This document shows positions 36,369 to 45,164 of a stretch of 64,000 nt of DNA, in pieces. The position numbers and the translations under genes are program-made. The number at the start of each line of letters is the position of its first letter. Position 1 is the stretch's first letter. A model generated the notes under the pieces. The model was not told the origin of the DNA, made no database searches, and was given only the letters and a program-made list of their open reading frames with translations. This stretch comes from an uncultured Umboniibacter sp. (GTDB taxonomy: Bacteria; Pseudomonadota; Gammaproteobacteria; Pseudomonadales; DSM-25080), in NCBI RefSeq assembly GCF_947497555.1, contig NZ_CANMGY010000002.1:175080-239079 (forward strand), in the 5' to 3' direction.

Positions 36369-37213
36369 ATCGCACCAACGTCAGCACCTCAGGACACGCC
36401 AGGCTACTCGACCTTGCACTTCTACTCTTCATTAGCGTCGCGCTGACAATGACACTATCCATGGTTGATTCCGGCCTCCCCTCCAATCAAGTTGCTACGC
36501 CAGTGACTTGCGAAGCCTTCGCGACGGACAACGCGCTATCTCGGAAAATCCAGTTGGTTAACTGGAATATCGCCAAGGCATCGTTAGCCGAGGCGCACAA
36601 TTCGCTTGAGGAGATAGAATTCAATTTGCTGGCTCTTCAGGAAACCCCTGCTGACGATTCACTGCTCTTTAGCCCTGGTCACACGGGGCTAAATACTACT
36701 GGCGTTGCGCTGGGCAGCGAAGTAAGTCCATCAAAGATCTGTCGTTGGCAAAGCCTGGAGCCTATTATGCTGACTCCTAAAGCGGCCATTGCAGTTACCT
36801 TTCCGATTACTGGGACCAGTAAAGAGTTACTGGTAATTAACCTTCATGGCGTCAATTTCAGTTGGCTGCTAGGAACCTGGAAAGCACAACTACGCACGGC
36901 AGCTTCTTTGGCAAAGAGCCACAACGGCCCAATCGTCTTTGTTGGTGATCTAAATACCTGGCGCTATGAGCGCGCTCGCTTTAGCCAAGAGATCGCTACC
37001 GAACTCGGCTTGCAAATCCCTAATTATCACAGTGATCACCGTACGGCTCCCTTTGGCTACCCTCTGGATTGGTTGCTGTCTCGGGGTATTAAGTGGGAGC
37101 ATGTGGAGGCTCCGCGGAGGGAATTAAGTGACCACAACCCCATCATCGCGACGGGCTACCTACTGATTACTGAGAACGCTGAGAACGCTGAGAACGCTGA
37201 GAACGCTGAGTAA
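36365..37213 (+). CDS. Endonuclease/exonuclease/phosphatase family protein, membrane-anchored
   Basis: A 282-residue protein with an N-terminal membrane segment (LLDLALLLFISVALTMTLSM, about residues 15-34), then an EEP hydrolase domain with VNWNIAKA, LLALQETPAD (metal-binding Glu), VFVGDLNTWR (catalytic Asp/Asn) and LSDHNPI (catalytic Asp-His). The ATG at 36365 overlaps the truC stop; an in-frame TTG at 36347 is less likely. The protein ends in four ENA repeats encoded by 9-bp DNA repeats. Substrate unknown: DNA, lipid phosphate and inositol phosphate are all possible in this family. Confidence 0.85.
   Translation: MNRTNVSTSGHARLLDLALLLFISVALTMTLSMVDSGLPSNQVATPVTCEAFATDNALSRKIQLVNWNIAKASLAEAHNSLEEIEFNLLALQETPADDSLLFSPGHTGLNTTGVALGSEVSPSKICRWQSLEPIMLTPKAAIAVTFPITGTSKELLVINLHGVNFSWLLGTWKAQLRTAASLAKSHNGPIVFVGDLNTWRYERARFSQEIATELGLQIPNYHSDHRTAPFGYPLDWLLSRGIKWEHVEAPRRELSDHNPIIATGYLLITENAENAENAENAE
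37172..37210 (+). repeat. 9-bp tandem repeat at the end of the EEP gene
   Basis: GAGAACGCT is repeated four times head to tail (37172-37207), followed by a partial GAG and the stop codon. It encodes Glu-Asn-Ala repeats. The copies are identical, which suggests recent slippage expansion that keeps the frame. Confidence 0.93.
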
Positions 37214-37265
37214 GCTACTTTTCAGTTAACATCTCGGCAACGGGACAAATAATACCTGTCGAGCG

Positions 37266-37463
37266 CTAGCTCATTATACCAATGAGTACTTCCTTAAACA
37301 CAAAACCGGCCACTCCGAAGCCAAGCACCAAAAAGATGATGGCCCCACCAAACTTACCAGCCTTAGATTCTTTGGTTAGCTTGTACATGATATAACCCAT
37401 ATATAATATCAGCCCAGTGACCAGTATTTTCGTTGCCCAGTCTGCAAATTCGGCTTCGCTCAT
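37266..37463 (-). CDS. DUF2788 small membrane protein
   Basis: A 65-residue protein: MSEAEFADWATKILVTGLILYMGYIMYKLTKESKAG, then FGGAIIFLVLGFGVAGFVFKEVLI, giving two membrane helices joined by a basic loop. This matches the DUF2788 family of gammaproteobacteria. The frame stays open to 37577, but GGAG lies seven bases before the ATG at 37463 and relatives start MSEAEF. The longer version is therefore rejected. No function known. Convergent with the EEP gene and divergent from the purine permease. Confidence 0.82.
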   Translation of the reverse strand: MSEAEFADWATKILVTGLILYMGYIMYKLTKESKAGKFGGAIIFLVLGFGVAGFVFKEVLIGIMS

Positions 37464-37678
37464 CGCGCTCTCCGTTAAGTTATGAGCTGCATTATAGGTG
37501 ACCAGCGACTGGCCGACTACCTCAATCACAAACCTCGATACCCAAGGTGAATAGTTACGTAGTAATTGCTTCTTCAACTAGGCTAGGGAATATTTACAGT
37601 TGTTATAACACGCGTAGAGAACTGCTAATATTGCGCAAATTTTCAATATAGACGCCCTCTGAGGCCTAGGTACTAAAC

Positions 37679-38992
37679 ATGCTCGAGAAGCTATTTAAGA
37701 TTACTGAACATCAGTCATCCGTAAAGACAGAGGTCATTGCTGGCTTAACCACCTTCCTAACAATGGCCTATGTGCTGTTCGCCACCCCAGGCATGATGGC
37801 CGCAGCAGGCATGCCTGCTGACGCGGTTTTCATTGCTACCGCTCTTGCCGCAGCTTTAGGTTGTTTACTAATGGGTCTTTGGGCTAACTTCCCTGCTGCC
37901 TTGGCACCAGGAATGGGTCTCAACGCCTTTTTCGCGTTTGCTGTGGTGGGCGGTATGGGCTACACCTGGCAGGAAGCACTGGGTGCGGTGTTTGTATCCG
38001 GTATCATCTTCTTCCTACTTTCGGCCTTTAAGATTCGTGAGTGGATCATTACTTCTATCCCGAAGAACCTTCGCCACGGTATCACCGTTGGTATTGGTTT
38101 ATTCCTAACCATCATTGCGTTCAAGCAAGCAGAAGTTGTGGTTGCAAGCCCAGCAACGCTGGTTGCACTGGGTGACTTTACTAAGGCTGGTCCAATTCTT
38201 GCCTCGGTTGGTTTTCTAGCAATCATTGCTATGGAGTCCCGCAAAGTTACCGGTAGCGTACTTTGGGGTATTCTAGGTGTTGCGATTGTTGCCTACGCAC
38301 TTGGCCTCACCGGTGGCGCGCCAGTTGACGCTGCAGCTGAGTCACTCACGATGACTGAGTCACTCATGCAAATCGCCGGCGCGATGACCTTCGAGAATAT
38401 CCTGACGTCGGGCATGCTAGCGGTTATCTTTGCCTTCGTCTTCGTTGACCTCTTCGACACCTCGGGCACACTCATGGCGACCGCCTCGCAAGCTGGTCTT
38501 GCCGATGAAAAAGGTAACTTCCCTGGAATGGGCAAAGCGATGATGGCTGACTCAACAGCTACTACCGTTGGCGCAGTGATCGGCGTACCTTCAGTGACCA
38601 CTTATGTAGAGTCTGCCTCAGGTATTGCCGCTGGTGGTCGTACCGGCCTAACGGCAGTAGTTGCCGGCATCCTGTTCCTATTGGCCTTGCCGCTAGTGGG
38701 AATTATCGACTTTGTTCCAGCCTACGCCACGGCACCAGCACTGCTATTTGTTGGTGTATTGATGACTTCGGACATGAAGAACATTGACTGGCATGATCTG
38801 ACTGAAGCGACACCAGCTTGGATTGCCGCGATCGGCATGCCGCTTTTCTTCTCGATCTCTCACGGAATTGGCATGGGCTTCCTAAGCTACACGCTAATCA
38901 AGCTCTTTAGTGGTCGTTACAAAGACCTTAACCCGGCTTTGGTTGTGGTATCAGTGGTTTATGTCTACGTTCTTGCTACTGGCGCTTTCTAA
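37679..38992 (+). CDS. NCS2-family purine permease (AzgA-like)
   Basis: Proton-coupled importer of adenine, guanine or hypoxanthine in the inner membrane. The 437-residue protein has about 12-14 hydrophobic segments and the AzgA-branch signatures KTEVIAGLTTFLTMAYVLFATPGMM near residues 16-40, GMGLNAFFAFAV, FVFVDLFDTSGTLMA and ADSTATTVGAVIGVPSVTTYVESASGIAAGGRTG. The substrate within the purines is not resolvable by eye. The leader (37578-37678) shows no recognisable purine riboswitch. A very strong terminator follows. Confidence 0.92.
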   Translation: MLEKLFKITEHQSSVKTEVIAGLTTFLTMAYVLFATPGMMAAAGMPADAVFIATALAAALGCLLMGLWANFPAALAPGMGLNAFFAFAVVGGMGYTWQEALGAVFVSGIIFFLLSAFKIREWIITSIPKNLRHGITVGIGLFLTIIAFKQAEVVVASPATLVALGDFTKAGPILASVGFLAIIAMESRKVTGSVLWGILGVAIVAYALGLTGGAPVDAAAESLTMTESLMQIAGAMTFENILTSGMLAVIFAFVFVDLFDTSGTLMATASQAGLADEKGNFPGMGKAMMADSTATTVGAVIGVPSVTTYVESASGIAAGGRTGLTAVVAGILFLLALPLVGIIDFVPAYATAPALLFVGVLMTSDMKNIDWHDLTEATPAWIAAIGMPLFFSISHGIGMGFLSYTLIKLFSGRYKDLNPALVVVSVVYVYVLATGAF

Positions 38993-39023
38993 GCGCTCGT
39001 AGCTAAGTCCGCACAGCAAACCT

Positions 39024-39061
39024 AAAGAAGGGGATTACTAGTGATAGTAATCCCCTTCTTT
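39024..39061 (+). terminator. Rho-independent terminator of the purine permease gene
   Basis: A perfect 17-bp stem (39024-39040 with 39045-39061) around a GTGA loop, with a U-rich distal end. It is also A-rich on the other side, so it could stop transcription from the convergent CoA-transferase gene. Confidence 0.92.
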
Positions 39062-39137
39062 TTACTCCGCTAACGGTGCTTTGAGCGACATCTCTCTACG
39101 CGAACTGAGTGACCTTAGATTTTCCCAGAGCAGACTG

Positions 39138-40343
39138 CTAGTTGACAACTCCGGCGCTACGCAGCTTGGCGATATGGTCATCGGATAAGCCCATTTCCTT
39201 GAGCAGGCTCTCACTATCTTCACCCGCGGCAGGCGGCGCTTTGTTGTAGCGGAGCGGCGTGCGCGAAAACTTTACCGGATTGGCCACCGACTTGATTGAT
39301 ACTCCATCCCCTCGCTCCTGTTTCAACACCATCTCGCGATGCTGTAATTGCTCATCCTCAAAGACCTGATCAAGGGTATTAATTGGGCCAACGGGTACCC
39401 CAACCGATGACAGCTCGCTCAACCAATTTTCCATCGGACGCGCACTGGTGATTTCAGTAATGAGCGGGACCAGTACCAGGCGATTTTTCACCCTGCTTGG
39501 ATTAGTTGAAAATCGCTCATCCGTTGCCCACTCCGCCTTACCGAATTGCTGGCATAATTGCTTAAATTGTTTGTCGTTGCCGACGGCCAACATGAAGTAG
39601 CCATCGCTGGCGGGAAAGGCTTGATAGGGACAGATATTTGGATGTGCCGTTCCTTCGCGCTGAGGTACAACACCGCCAACAAGGTAGTTTGCCGATTGAT
39701 TCGCTAACCAGGCAACCTGGGTATCTAACAGCGCCAAATCGATATACTGCCCTTCCCCGGATTTTTCCCGCTCTAACAAGGCCGCCTGAATAGCAGCCAC
39801 TGCGTACATACCCGTCATCAAGTCGGCCACTGCGACCCCTACCTTTTGCGGCCCCGCATCACTTTCATCATCCCGAGGGCCAGTGATACTCATCAAACCG
39901 CCCGAGGCCTGTATCATGGCATCGTAGCCAGCCTGATGTGCCTTGGGGCCCGTTTGACCGAAACCGGTAATGGAGCAGTAGACCAATTTAGCGTTCAAAG
40001 GTTTCACGCTTGGATAGTCTAAATTGTATTTCGCTAACCCACCTACTTTGTAGTTTTCAATCACTACATCGGCATCGGTAATGAGCTGCTGAATGAGCTT
40101 TTGGCCATCTTCGGTGCGGAAATCTACGCAAATTGAGCGCTTTCCTCTATTCGCGCAGCTGAAATAGGCGGCATCCGTAGAGCCCTCAATCCAAGGTGGC
40201 CCCCACTTACGCGTGTCATCGCCTTGAAGGCTCTCAATTTTGATAACGTCTGCGCCGAAATCAGCCAGGACTTGGCCCGCCCAGGGCCCGGCCAAAATTC
40301 GACTCAAATCTACAACTTTTAATCCGGTAAGTGGTCCGCTCAT
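39138..40343 (-). CDS. CaiB/BaiF-type (family III) CoA-transferase
   Basis: Transfers CoA between carboxylic acids. The 401-residue protein begins MSGPLTGLKVVDLSRILAGPWAGQ and contains FGADVIKIESLQGDDTRKWGPP, NRGKRSICVDFRTEDGQ, the catalytic-Asp region GQYIDLALLDTQVAWLANQ, GYFMLAVGNDKQFKQLC and GVPVGPINTLDQVFEDEQ. All are typical of the CaiB family. The frame allows two more codons to a TTG; the ATG at 40343 is preferred. No acyl-CoA dehydrogenase or other partner is adjacent, so the substrate is open (succinyl-CoA-dependent transfer is common). Confidence 0.9.
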   Translation of the reverse strand: MSGPLTGLKVVDLSRILAGPWAGQVLADFGADVIKIESLQGDDTRKWGPPWIEGSTDAAYFSCANRGKRSICVDFRTEDGQKLIQQLITDADVVIENYKVGGLAKYNLDYPSVKPLNAKLVYCSITGFGQTGPKAHQAGYDAMIQASGGLMSITGPRDDESDAGPQKVGVAVADLMTGMYAVAAIQAALLEREKSGEGQYIDLALLDTQVAWLANQSANYLVGGVVPQREGTAHPNICPYQAFPASDGYFMLAVGNDKQFKQLCQQFGKAEWATDERFSTNPSRVKNRLVLVPLITEITSARPMENWLSELSSVGVPVGPINTLDQVFEDEQLQHREMVLKQERGDGVSIKSVANPVKFSRTPLRYNKAPPAAGEDSESLLKEMGLSDDHIAKLRSAGVVN

Positions 40344-40461
40344 GATCAACTATCCATTGGTAGGTCCATTATTATTCCAGGAGTGTATCGCGTTAGCGCA
40401 ATGGTTTCACTAGTTCCCAATTTAAGCGTAAACTAACGCAAAACTTTAGAAGGTAAGGGCA

Positions 40462-40866
40462 ATGTCAAAAGGTCGTGAAAAACATCAAGCGCGGTTAAAT
40501 GAGCTCTCTCTATTTGGCAAAGACTTAGCACGTCGCTCCGGGCGAAAGTGTGAGTTATGTGAAGCCTCTGGTGTTGCACTCAAGGCGGTGGAAGTTGAAC
40601 CAGCCCCTAAGGAACCGGATTTCGATTACTGTGTTTTTATCTGCGACACCTGTGACGATCAATTGCGCAGTCCCAAGCGAAGAGATCATAATCACTGGCG
40701 TTGTCTAACTCAGTCCGTCTGGTCAGAGACTCCGGCTATTCAGGCGCTCTCTATTTGGTTGGTAAGGCAAATCCCCGAAGACTGGGCAACTGATACCGTA
40801 GAAATGATTTTCGCCGATGATGACGTTATGCAATGGGCGGACACAATTAGTTTCGAAGGCAAATAA
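40462..40866 (+). CDS. PhnA-like zinc-ribbon protein
   Basis: A 134-residue cytoplasmic protein. The N-terminal module (KHQARLNELSLFGKDLARRSGRKCELCEASG) and the second cysteine pair CDTCDDQL make a four-cysteine zinc ribbon as in the PhnA/YjdM-related family. The C-terminal part (HWRCLTQSVWSETPAIQALSIWLV) is conserved among gammaproteobacterial relatives. Despite the name, a link to phosphonate use is not established for this family. It is followed 15 bases later by a DUF2721 membrane-protein gene. Confidence 0.78.
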   Translation: MSKGREKHQARLNELSLFGKDLARRSGRKCELCEASGVALKAVEVEPAPKEPDFDYCVFICDTCDDQLRSPKRRDHNHWRCLTQSVWSETPAIQALSIWLVRQIPEDWATDTVEMIFADDDVMQWADTISFEGK

Positions 40867-40881
40867 CGCAAGGTAGCCATT

Positions 40882-41310
40882 ATGATTGAGCATCAATTAG
40901 ACCTCACCACTCCGGCACTGCTGTTTCCCGCCATTTCGTTACTTTTACTGGCCTATACCAATCGTTTTTTAACCTTGGCTCAACTGCTAAGACAGGTTCG
41001 TCGCCAGAGTATCGACTTTTCGCATTTTAGCGGCGCCCAGCAAGTAAAAAATCTGCGTTTTCGGGTACTTCTAATTCGCTGGATGCAATTCCTTGGCGTG
41101 GCGGCATTTCTATTATGCACCGCTACCATGCTGGCGCTCTATCTTTCGGCCGCAACGGTCGCAAGCCTACTTTTTCTTGGCAGCCTCATTACCCTGTGTG
41201 GATCGCTGATCTTCTCTATGTGGGAAATTCATATCTCTATGGTGGCTATTAATTTGGAGCTAGAGGGATTAGAGCGCGAAAGTACTGAAGGCAGCGAAGG
41301 CCAAGGGTAA
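40882..41310 (+). CDS. DUF2721 membrane protein
   Basis: A 142-residue protein with three hydrophobic segments: LLFPAISLLLLAYTNRFL near residues 13-30, IRWMQFLGVAAFLLCTATMLALYLS near 70-94, and LLFLGSLITLCGSLIFSMWEI near 100-120. The basic region RQVRRQSIDFSH lies between the first two. The pattern and final helix (ISMVAINLELEGLER) match DUF2721. Function unknown. Its last 42 bases overlap, in the antisense direction, the end of the convergent lrgB gene. Confidence 0.78.
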   Translation: MIEHQLDLTTPALLFPAISLLLLAYTNRFLTLAQLLRQVRRQSIDFSHFSGAQQVKNLRFRVLLIRWMQFLGVAAFLLCTATMLALYLSAATVASLLFLGSLITLCGSLIFSMWEIHISMVAINLELEGLERESTEGSEGQG

Positions 41311-41973
41311 CCAGAGCGCGGTTAATATGGCATTCAAACCCATACCTAGGGCGCTAAACCCCGCTTCAACGGGGTTATGCTCCAGCAGCTTAGCTGTAGC
41401 GAAGGCATGGGCAGTGAGACCCTGAGAAAGCCCCCGCACTGCGGTATTCTCAACCCCAAGTCTGGCCAAAACATACGGACCCATAAACGCGCCCATCGCC
41501 CCTGTCAGTGAGACCGATAATGCCGAAATTGGTGCCAAGGCCCCCATCATTTCTGCCAAGGTGTAGGCTACGGGGGTGGTCACGGACTTAGGCGCTAAAC
41601 TCAGCCAAACCGCTTCATCCACGCCTACCCAAGGTAGCGGTCCAATCGCCAGTATTCCCAACAGCACTGAACACACGGCCAGTCCGGCCGCTAATCTTGC
41701 AAAACCCGAGGCCAATTCACGGACACTTCGATAGATAGGCAGCGCCAACGCTACAATTGCCAACTCTAAGCAGCGAAGTAGATATTCGCCACCCACCATA
41801 AATTGGCCATAGTTTAACGGCGTCAAAATGAGTACGGCAAAGACCATGGCACTCAAAGAAAACACGGGATGGAGAAGCGGCATTGCGCCACTGCGCCGAT
41901 AGGCCCACAGACTAAAGCGGTAACAGACCAATAGCGTTAGCATTGTTGCCCCAGCTAAGAACCAACTTGCCAT
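41269..41973 (-). CDS. lrgB: LrgB/CidB-family membrane protein
   Basis: A 234-residue membrane protein with about seven or more hydrophobic segments. It carries the LrgB hallmark SLAPKSVTTPVAYTLAEMMGAL near residues 125-146, then FMGPYVLARLGVENTAVRGLSQGLTAHAFATAKLLE. LrgAB-type pairs were first tied to murein hydrolase control and later to transport of pyruvate or glycolate in several organisms. The ATG at 41973 overlaps the lrgA stop by one base. The frame runs 34 codons further upstream into lrgA, but that extension is not conserved-looking. The 3-prime end overlaps a convergent gene. Confidence 0.88.
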   Translation of the reverse strand: MASWFLAGATMLTLLVCYRFSLWAYRRSGAMPLLHPVFSLSAMVFAVLILTPLNYGQFMVGGEYLLRCLELAIVALALPIYRSVRELASGFARLAAGLAVCSVLLGILAIGPLPWVGVDEAVWLSLAPKSVTTPVAYTLAEMMGALAPISALSVSLTGAMGAFMGPYVLARLGVENTAVRGLSQGLTAHAFATAKLLEHNPVEAGFSALGMGLNAILTALWLPLAFAAFSTFAL

Positions 41974-42341
41974 CAGTCCGTCTTCCTCATGGCACGTTGC
42001 AAGATCAACGCGACCACGATCAAACTTAGCAACCAACTGACAAACAAATAGGTGACCAGAAGCAGCCAGCCCCAAGCATCAAGGATATCAATCTGCGTAA
42101 CGCCAACAATGGCAGGAACGAAGAATAAACTGAGGTGAGGTAGCACCCGGTCAACGGGTTCACCGAGCCAATCGGGAATCCGGCCAATGGCAGTGAGTGC
42201 CACCACCAGCAATATCATGCCAATAATAGCTCCTGGGAAGGGAAGCGAAAAGGATGCTTGAAGTAGTTTGCCTACCGCTAAGAAAGCGCTGAGACAAACT
42301 ACCATAGCTAGTGCTTTAGCAAGCCACTTTAGTGATTGCAT
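41973..42341 (-). CDS. lrgA: LrgA/CidA-family holin-like membrane protein
   Basis: A 122-residue protein with four hydrophobic segments. The signature LPFPGAIIGMILLVVAL lies near residues 33-49, and LGEPVDRVLPHLSLFFVPAIVGV near 58-80. It is the usual partner of LrgB, which follows with a one-base overlap. Its ATG lies within the last codons of malate synthase G (13-base overlap), so the three genes probably form one transcript. Confidence 0.88.
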   Translation of the reverse strand: MQSLKWLAKALAMVVCLSAFLAVGKLLQASFSLPFPGAIIGMILLVVALTAIGRIPDWLGEPVDRVLPHLSLFFVPAIVGVTQIDILDAWGWLLLVTYLFVSWLLSLIVVALILQRAMRKTD

Positions 42342-44500
42342 GAATCCTCGAGTGATTTAACTTTCCGACGATATGCGTGAAGCAGCGGTTCAGTATAACC
42401 ACTTGGCTGCTCAGCCCCGAGGAAAATTAAATCACGAGCGGCGGCGAAAGCCAAACTCTCTGAAGGATTCGTTGCCATAGGCTGGTACGCTGGATCCTGT
42501 GCATTCTGCTGATCAACAATCGCCGCCATCTTGAGCATCGACGCATTAACTTGCTCTGCGGTGATTAACTCCTGAGTCAACCAGTTGCAAATGTGTTGAC
42601 TGGAGATACGCAGTGTTGCCCTATCTTCCATTAGTCCAACGTTGTTAATATCGGGTACTTTCGAACAGCCGACACCCATATCTACCCAACGCACAACGTA
42701 ACCAAGGATCCCCTGAACGTTATTATCGAGTTCATGTAATCGGGTCTTTTCATCCAATACCGAGGGATTAGCCTGAAGTGGAATCTGAAGAATATCATCT
42801 ACCGATGCAGGCGTCCGAGTTTGTAGTTCGTCTTGGATTGAGGAAACACTAACTTGGTGATAATGCAAAGCATGTAAAGTCGCTGCAGTAGGCGATGGTA
42901 CCCACGCGGTATTCGCGCCCGCCTTCGGATGACCAATCTTCTGCTTAAGCATTTCTGCCATTTGATCAGGGATTGGCCACATTCCTTTACCTATCTGAGC
43001 ACGACCTTGAAGGCCACACTGCAGACCGATATCGACATTAGAGTTCTCATAGGCACCCAGCCAAACCGCCTGCTTGATTTCGGCCTTAGGAAGGAAAGCA
43101 CCCGCTAACATTGAGGTGTGAATTTCATCGCCCGTACGATCAAGGAAGCCAGTATTAATAAAGGCTACTCGACTCGATGCTGCAGCAATACAATTCTTCA
43201 AATTGATAGAAGTACGGCGCTCCTCATCCATGATGCCCATCTTAATCGTACCAGAAGGCAGTTGGTATAGGCGCTCGATAGCCGCGAACAGTGCGTCAGC
43301 AAAAGCGACTTCAGCAGAGCCATGCATTTTAGGCTTAACAATGTAGATACTCCCGCAACGACTATTACCCTCCTCACCGCGACGCAGATCATAAAGCGAG
43401 ATGAGGCTGGTCACCACGCCATCGATAATACCCTCGGGCACTTCGCGACCTTGAGCATCGAGTATTGCATCATTAGTCATGAGATGACCTACGTTACGGA
43501 CGAACAGTAAGCTGCGGCCTTTAATGACGATGGTCTCACCACCTCTGCCAATATAGCGACGGTCTTCGTTCAGCTTGCGTTGAATGGTCTTACCATTTTT
43601 CTCAATGTTTTCAACCAAGTTACCCTGCATTAACCCCAACCAGTTTCGATAGCAAAGCACTTTGTCCTCGGCATCGACTGCCGCCACGGAATCTTCGCAA
43701 TCCATAATGGTAGATAATGCCGACTCCAACAGAATATCGCTCATGTTAGCCGAATCGGCCTGGCCCACATTCGTACTGGCATCAAACTGCAACTCAACAC
43801 TTAGGCGGTTATGCTCCAGCAAAATACGCTCTGGCTGCTGAGGCTCGCCACTAAAACCCTTCCACGCACTGCTATCGCGCAACCTCACTGAATCACCACT
43901 GGCAAGTACGACAACTAACTCACCCGATTCCACTCGGTAGCTCACGGCATCCTGGTGAGAGCCACTTTGTAACTGAAAATTATCGTCTAACCACTTCTTC
44001 GCCCAGCTAATCACTTGTTCGCCTCGGACAGTGTCGTAACCCTTACCTGCGGGCTCACTGATTATCGCGTCGGTACCGTAGAGGGCATCGTAGAGGCTAC
44101 CCCAGCGTGCGTTGGCCGCATTAAGCGCGTAGCGAGCATTCATAATAGGGACGACCAACTGAGGACCAGCTTGCTGAGCAAGTTCGGCATCAACCTTATC
44201 TGTGGTAATCTGAAAGTCATCCACCACAGGCTCAAGATAACCTATTTCCTGTAGGAAGGACTTGTAACGGTTAAACTCTGGATTGTTGTGGTGACGGTGA
44301 TATTCGCTGATTCGCGCCTGAAGATCATCACGCTTAATTAATAGCTCGCGATTTTGTGGGACGAATCCTTCGATAATCTGTTCAAAGCCCGCCCAGAACG
44401 CTGCGGGCTCAATCGCTAAACCAGGCAGCACATCTCGATTGATAAAATCGGCAAGAACGTCTGCTACTTGAAGGGTCCCGATGGATTGATACTGTGTCAT
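42329..44500 (-). CDS. glcB: Malate synthase G
   Basis: Condenses glyoxylate with acetyl-CoA to malate. The 723-residue length is that of the G isoform. Recognisable segments include NARWGSLYDALYGTDAI near residue 135, MDCEDSVAAVDAEDK with metal-binding acidic residues, GRGGETIVIKGRSLLFVRNVGH, IYIVKPKMHG, the acidic site MGIMDEERRTS, GLQGRAQIGKGMW, and GCSKVPDINNVGLMEDRATLRISSQHI near the end. There is no isocitrate lyase or glycolate oxidase beside it. lrgA and lrgB follow with overlap. Confidence 0.95.
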   Translation of the reverse strand: MTQYQSIGTLQVADVLADFINRDVLPGLAIEPAAFWAGFEQIIEGFVPQNRELLIKRDDLQARISEYHRHHNNPEFNRYKSFLQEIGYLEPVVDDFQITTDKVDAELAQQAGPQLVVPIMNARYALNAANARWGSLYDALYGTDAIISEPAGKGYDTVRGEQVISWAKKWLDDNFQLQSGSHQDAVSYRVESGELVVVLASGDSVRLRDSSAWKGFSGEPQQPERILLEHNRLSVELQFDASTNVGQADSANMSDILLESALSTIMDCEDSVAAVDAEDKVLCYRNWLGLMQGNLVENIEKNGKTIQRKLNEDRRYIGRGGETIVIKGRSLLFVRNVGHLMTNDAILDAQGREVPEGIIDGVVTSLISLYDLRRGEEGNSRCGSIYIVKPKMHGSAEVAFADALFAAIERLYQLPSGTIKMGIMDEERRTSINLKNCIAAASSRVAFINTGFLDRTGDEIHTSMLAGAFLPKAEIKQAVWLGAYENSNVDIGLQCGLQGRAQIGKGMWPIPDQMAEMLKQKIGHPKAGANTAWVPSPTAATLHALHYHQVSVSSIQDELQTRTPASVDDILQIPLQANPSVLDEKTRLHELDNNVQGILGYVVRWVDMGVGCSKVPDINNVGLMEDRATLRISSQHICNWLTQELITAEQVNASMLKMAAIVDQQNAQDPAYQPMATNPSESLAFAAARDLIFLGAEQPSGYTEPLLHAYRRKVKSLEDSCNH

Positions 44501-44636
44501 AAAAGCTACCTCGTTTATTGCGCCACCCTTAATGAATCAAACTCATAGTGGCAAGTCGATGGATTCATCATAACGGGACTCACGCAAACGGCTAGTTACA
44601 ATCGGGTATTACTCAGATAACTTCTATGAATAGTGT

Positions 44637-45164
44637 TTAGCTCAGCGCAATACCATAGATGTAATCATCCATTACAAAGCCGTTACCGATATCATTGCAT
44701 ACCGACTCTAGCTGGGAAAACCCGTTGCGCTCATAGGCTTTTATAGCTTTAACATTGGCCTTATTGACCGCCAACTTCAGCTGCGAGGCGCCGGCCTCCG
44801 TAGCCTCTCGTTTGATCCAGCTCAACATCTGCGAGCCTATCCCTGCGCCAATCTCGTTAGGCAGCAAATAGAGCTTATGGAGGTAGGCCGTTTGTGAATC
44901 AATGAGTTCCCAGCCAGCAAATCCCACTAATTCCTCATCCTTATAAGCCCCCGCAAACTGAACTCCACGCTCCATATCACTGCGGAGCTGATCATGGCTA
45001 TACATCCAGCCAAGCATGAAGTCGATCTGCTCGTGCGAAATAATCCCTGGGTAATGTGCTCGCCACGCGAGCTCAGCAATTCTTTGTACCGTAGAAATAT
45101 CCTCGGCCTTAAGTTGACGAATGAGTTGATGTTGGGGGGCGGACTTGGTTTGAGTGTTAGGCAT
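44637..45164 (-). CDS. GNAT-family N-acetyltransferase
   Basis: A 175-residue GNAT. N-terminal IRQLKAEDISTVQRIAELAWRAHYPGIIS is followed by YLHKLYLLPNEIGAGIGSQMLSWIKREA, the acetyl-CoA loop, and LAVNKANVKAIKAYERNGF near the end. This is the common single-domain form. It overlaps the end of the upstream Lrp-type regulator gene by eight bases, so the two are co-transcribed. Substrate unknown. Confidence 0.85.
   Translation of the reverse strand: MPNTQTKSAPQHQLIRQLKAEDISTVQRIAELAWRAHYPGIISHEQIDFMLGWMYSHDQLRSDMERGVQFAGAYKDEELVGFAGWELIDSQTAYLHKLYLLPNEIGAGIGSQMLSWIKREATEAGASQLKLAVNKANVKAIKAYERNGFSQLESVCNDIGNGFVMDDYIYGIALS

Noticed and set aside
37464..37577. N-terminal extension of the DUF2788 protein to 103 residues.
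   Set aside because: GGAG lies directly before the internal ATG at 37463 and family members start there.
37578..37678. Purine riboswitch ahead of the NCS2 permease.
   Set aside because: No three-way-junction core or conserved purine-aptamer loops could be found; the leader is short and AT-rich.
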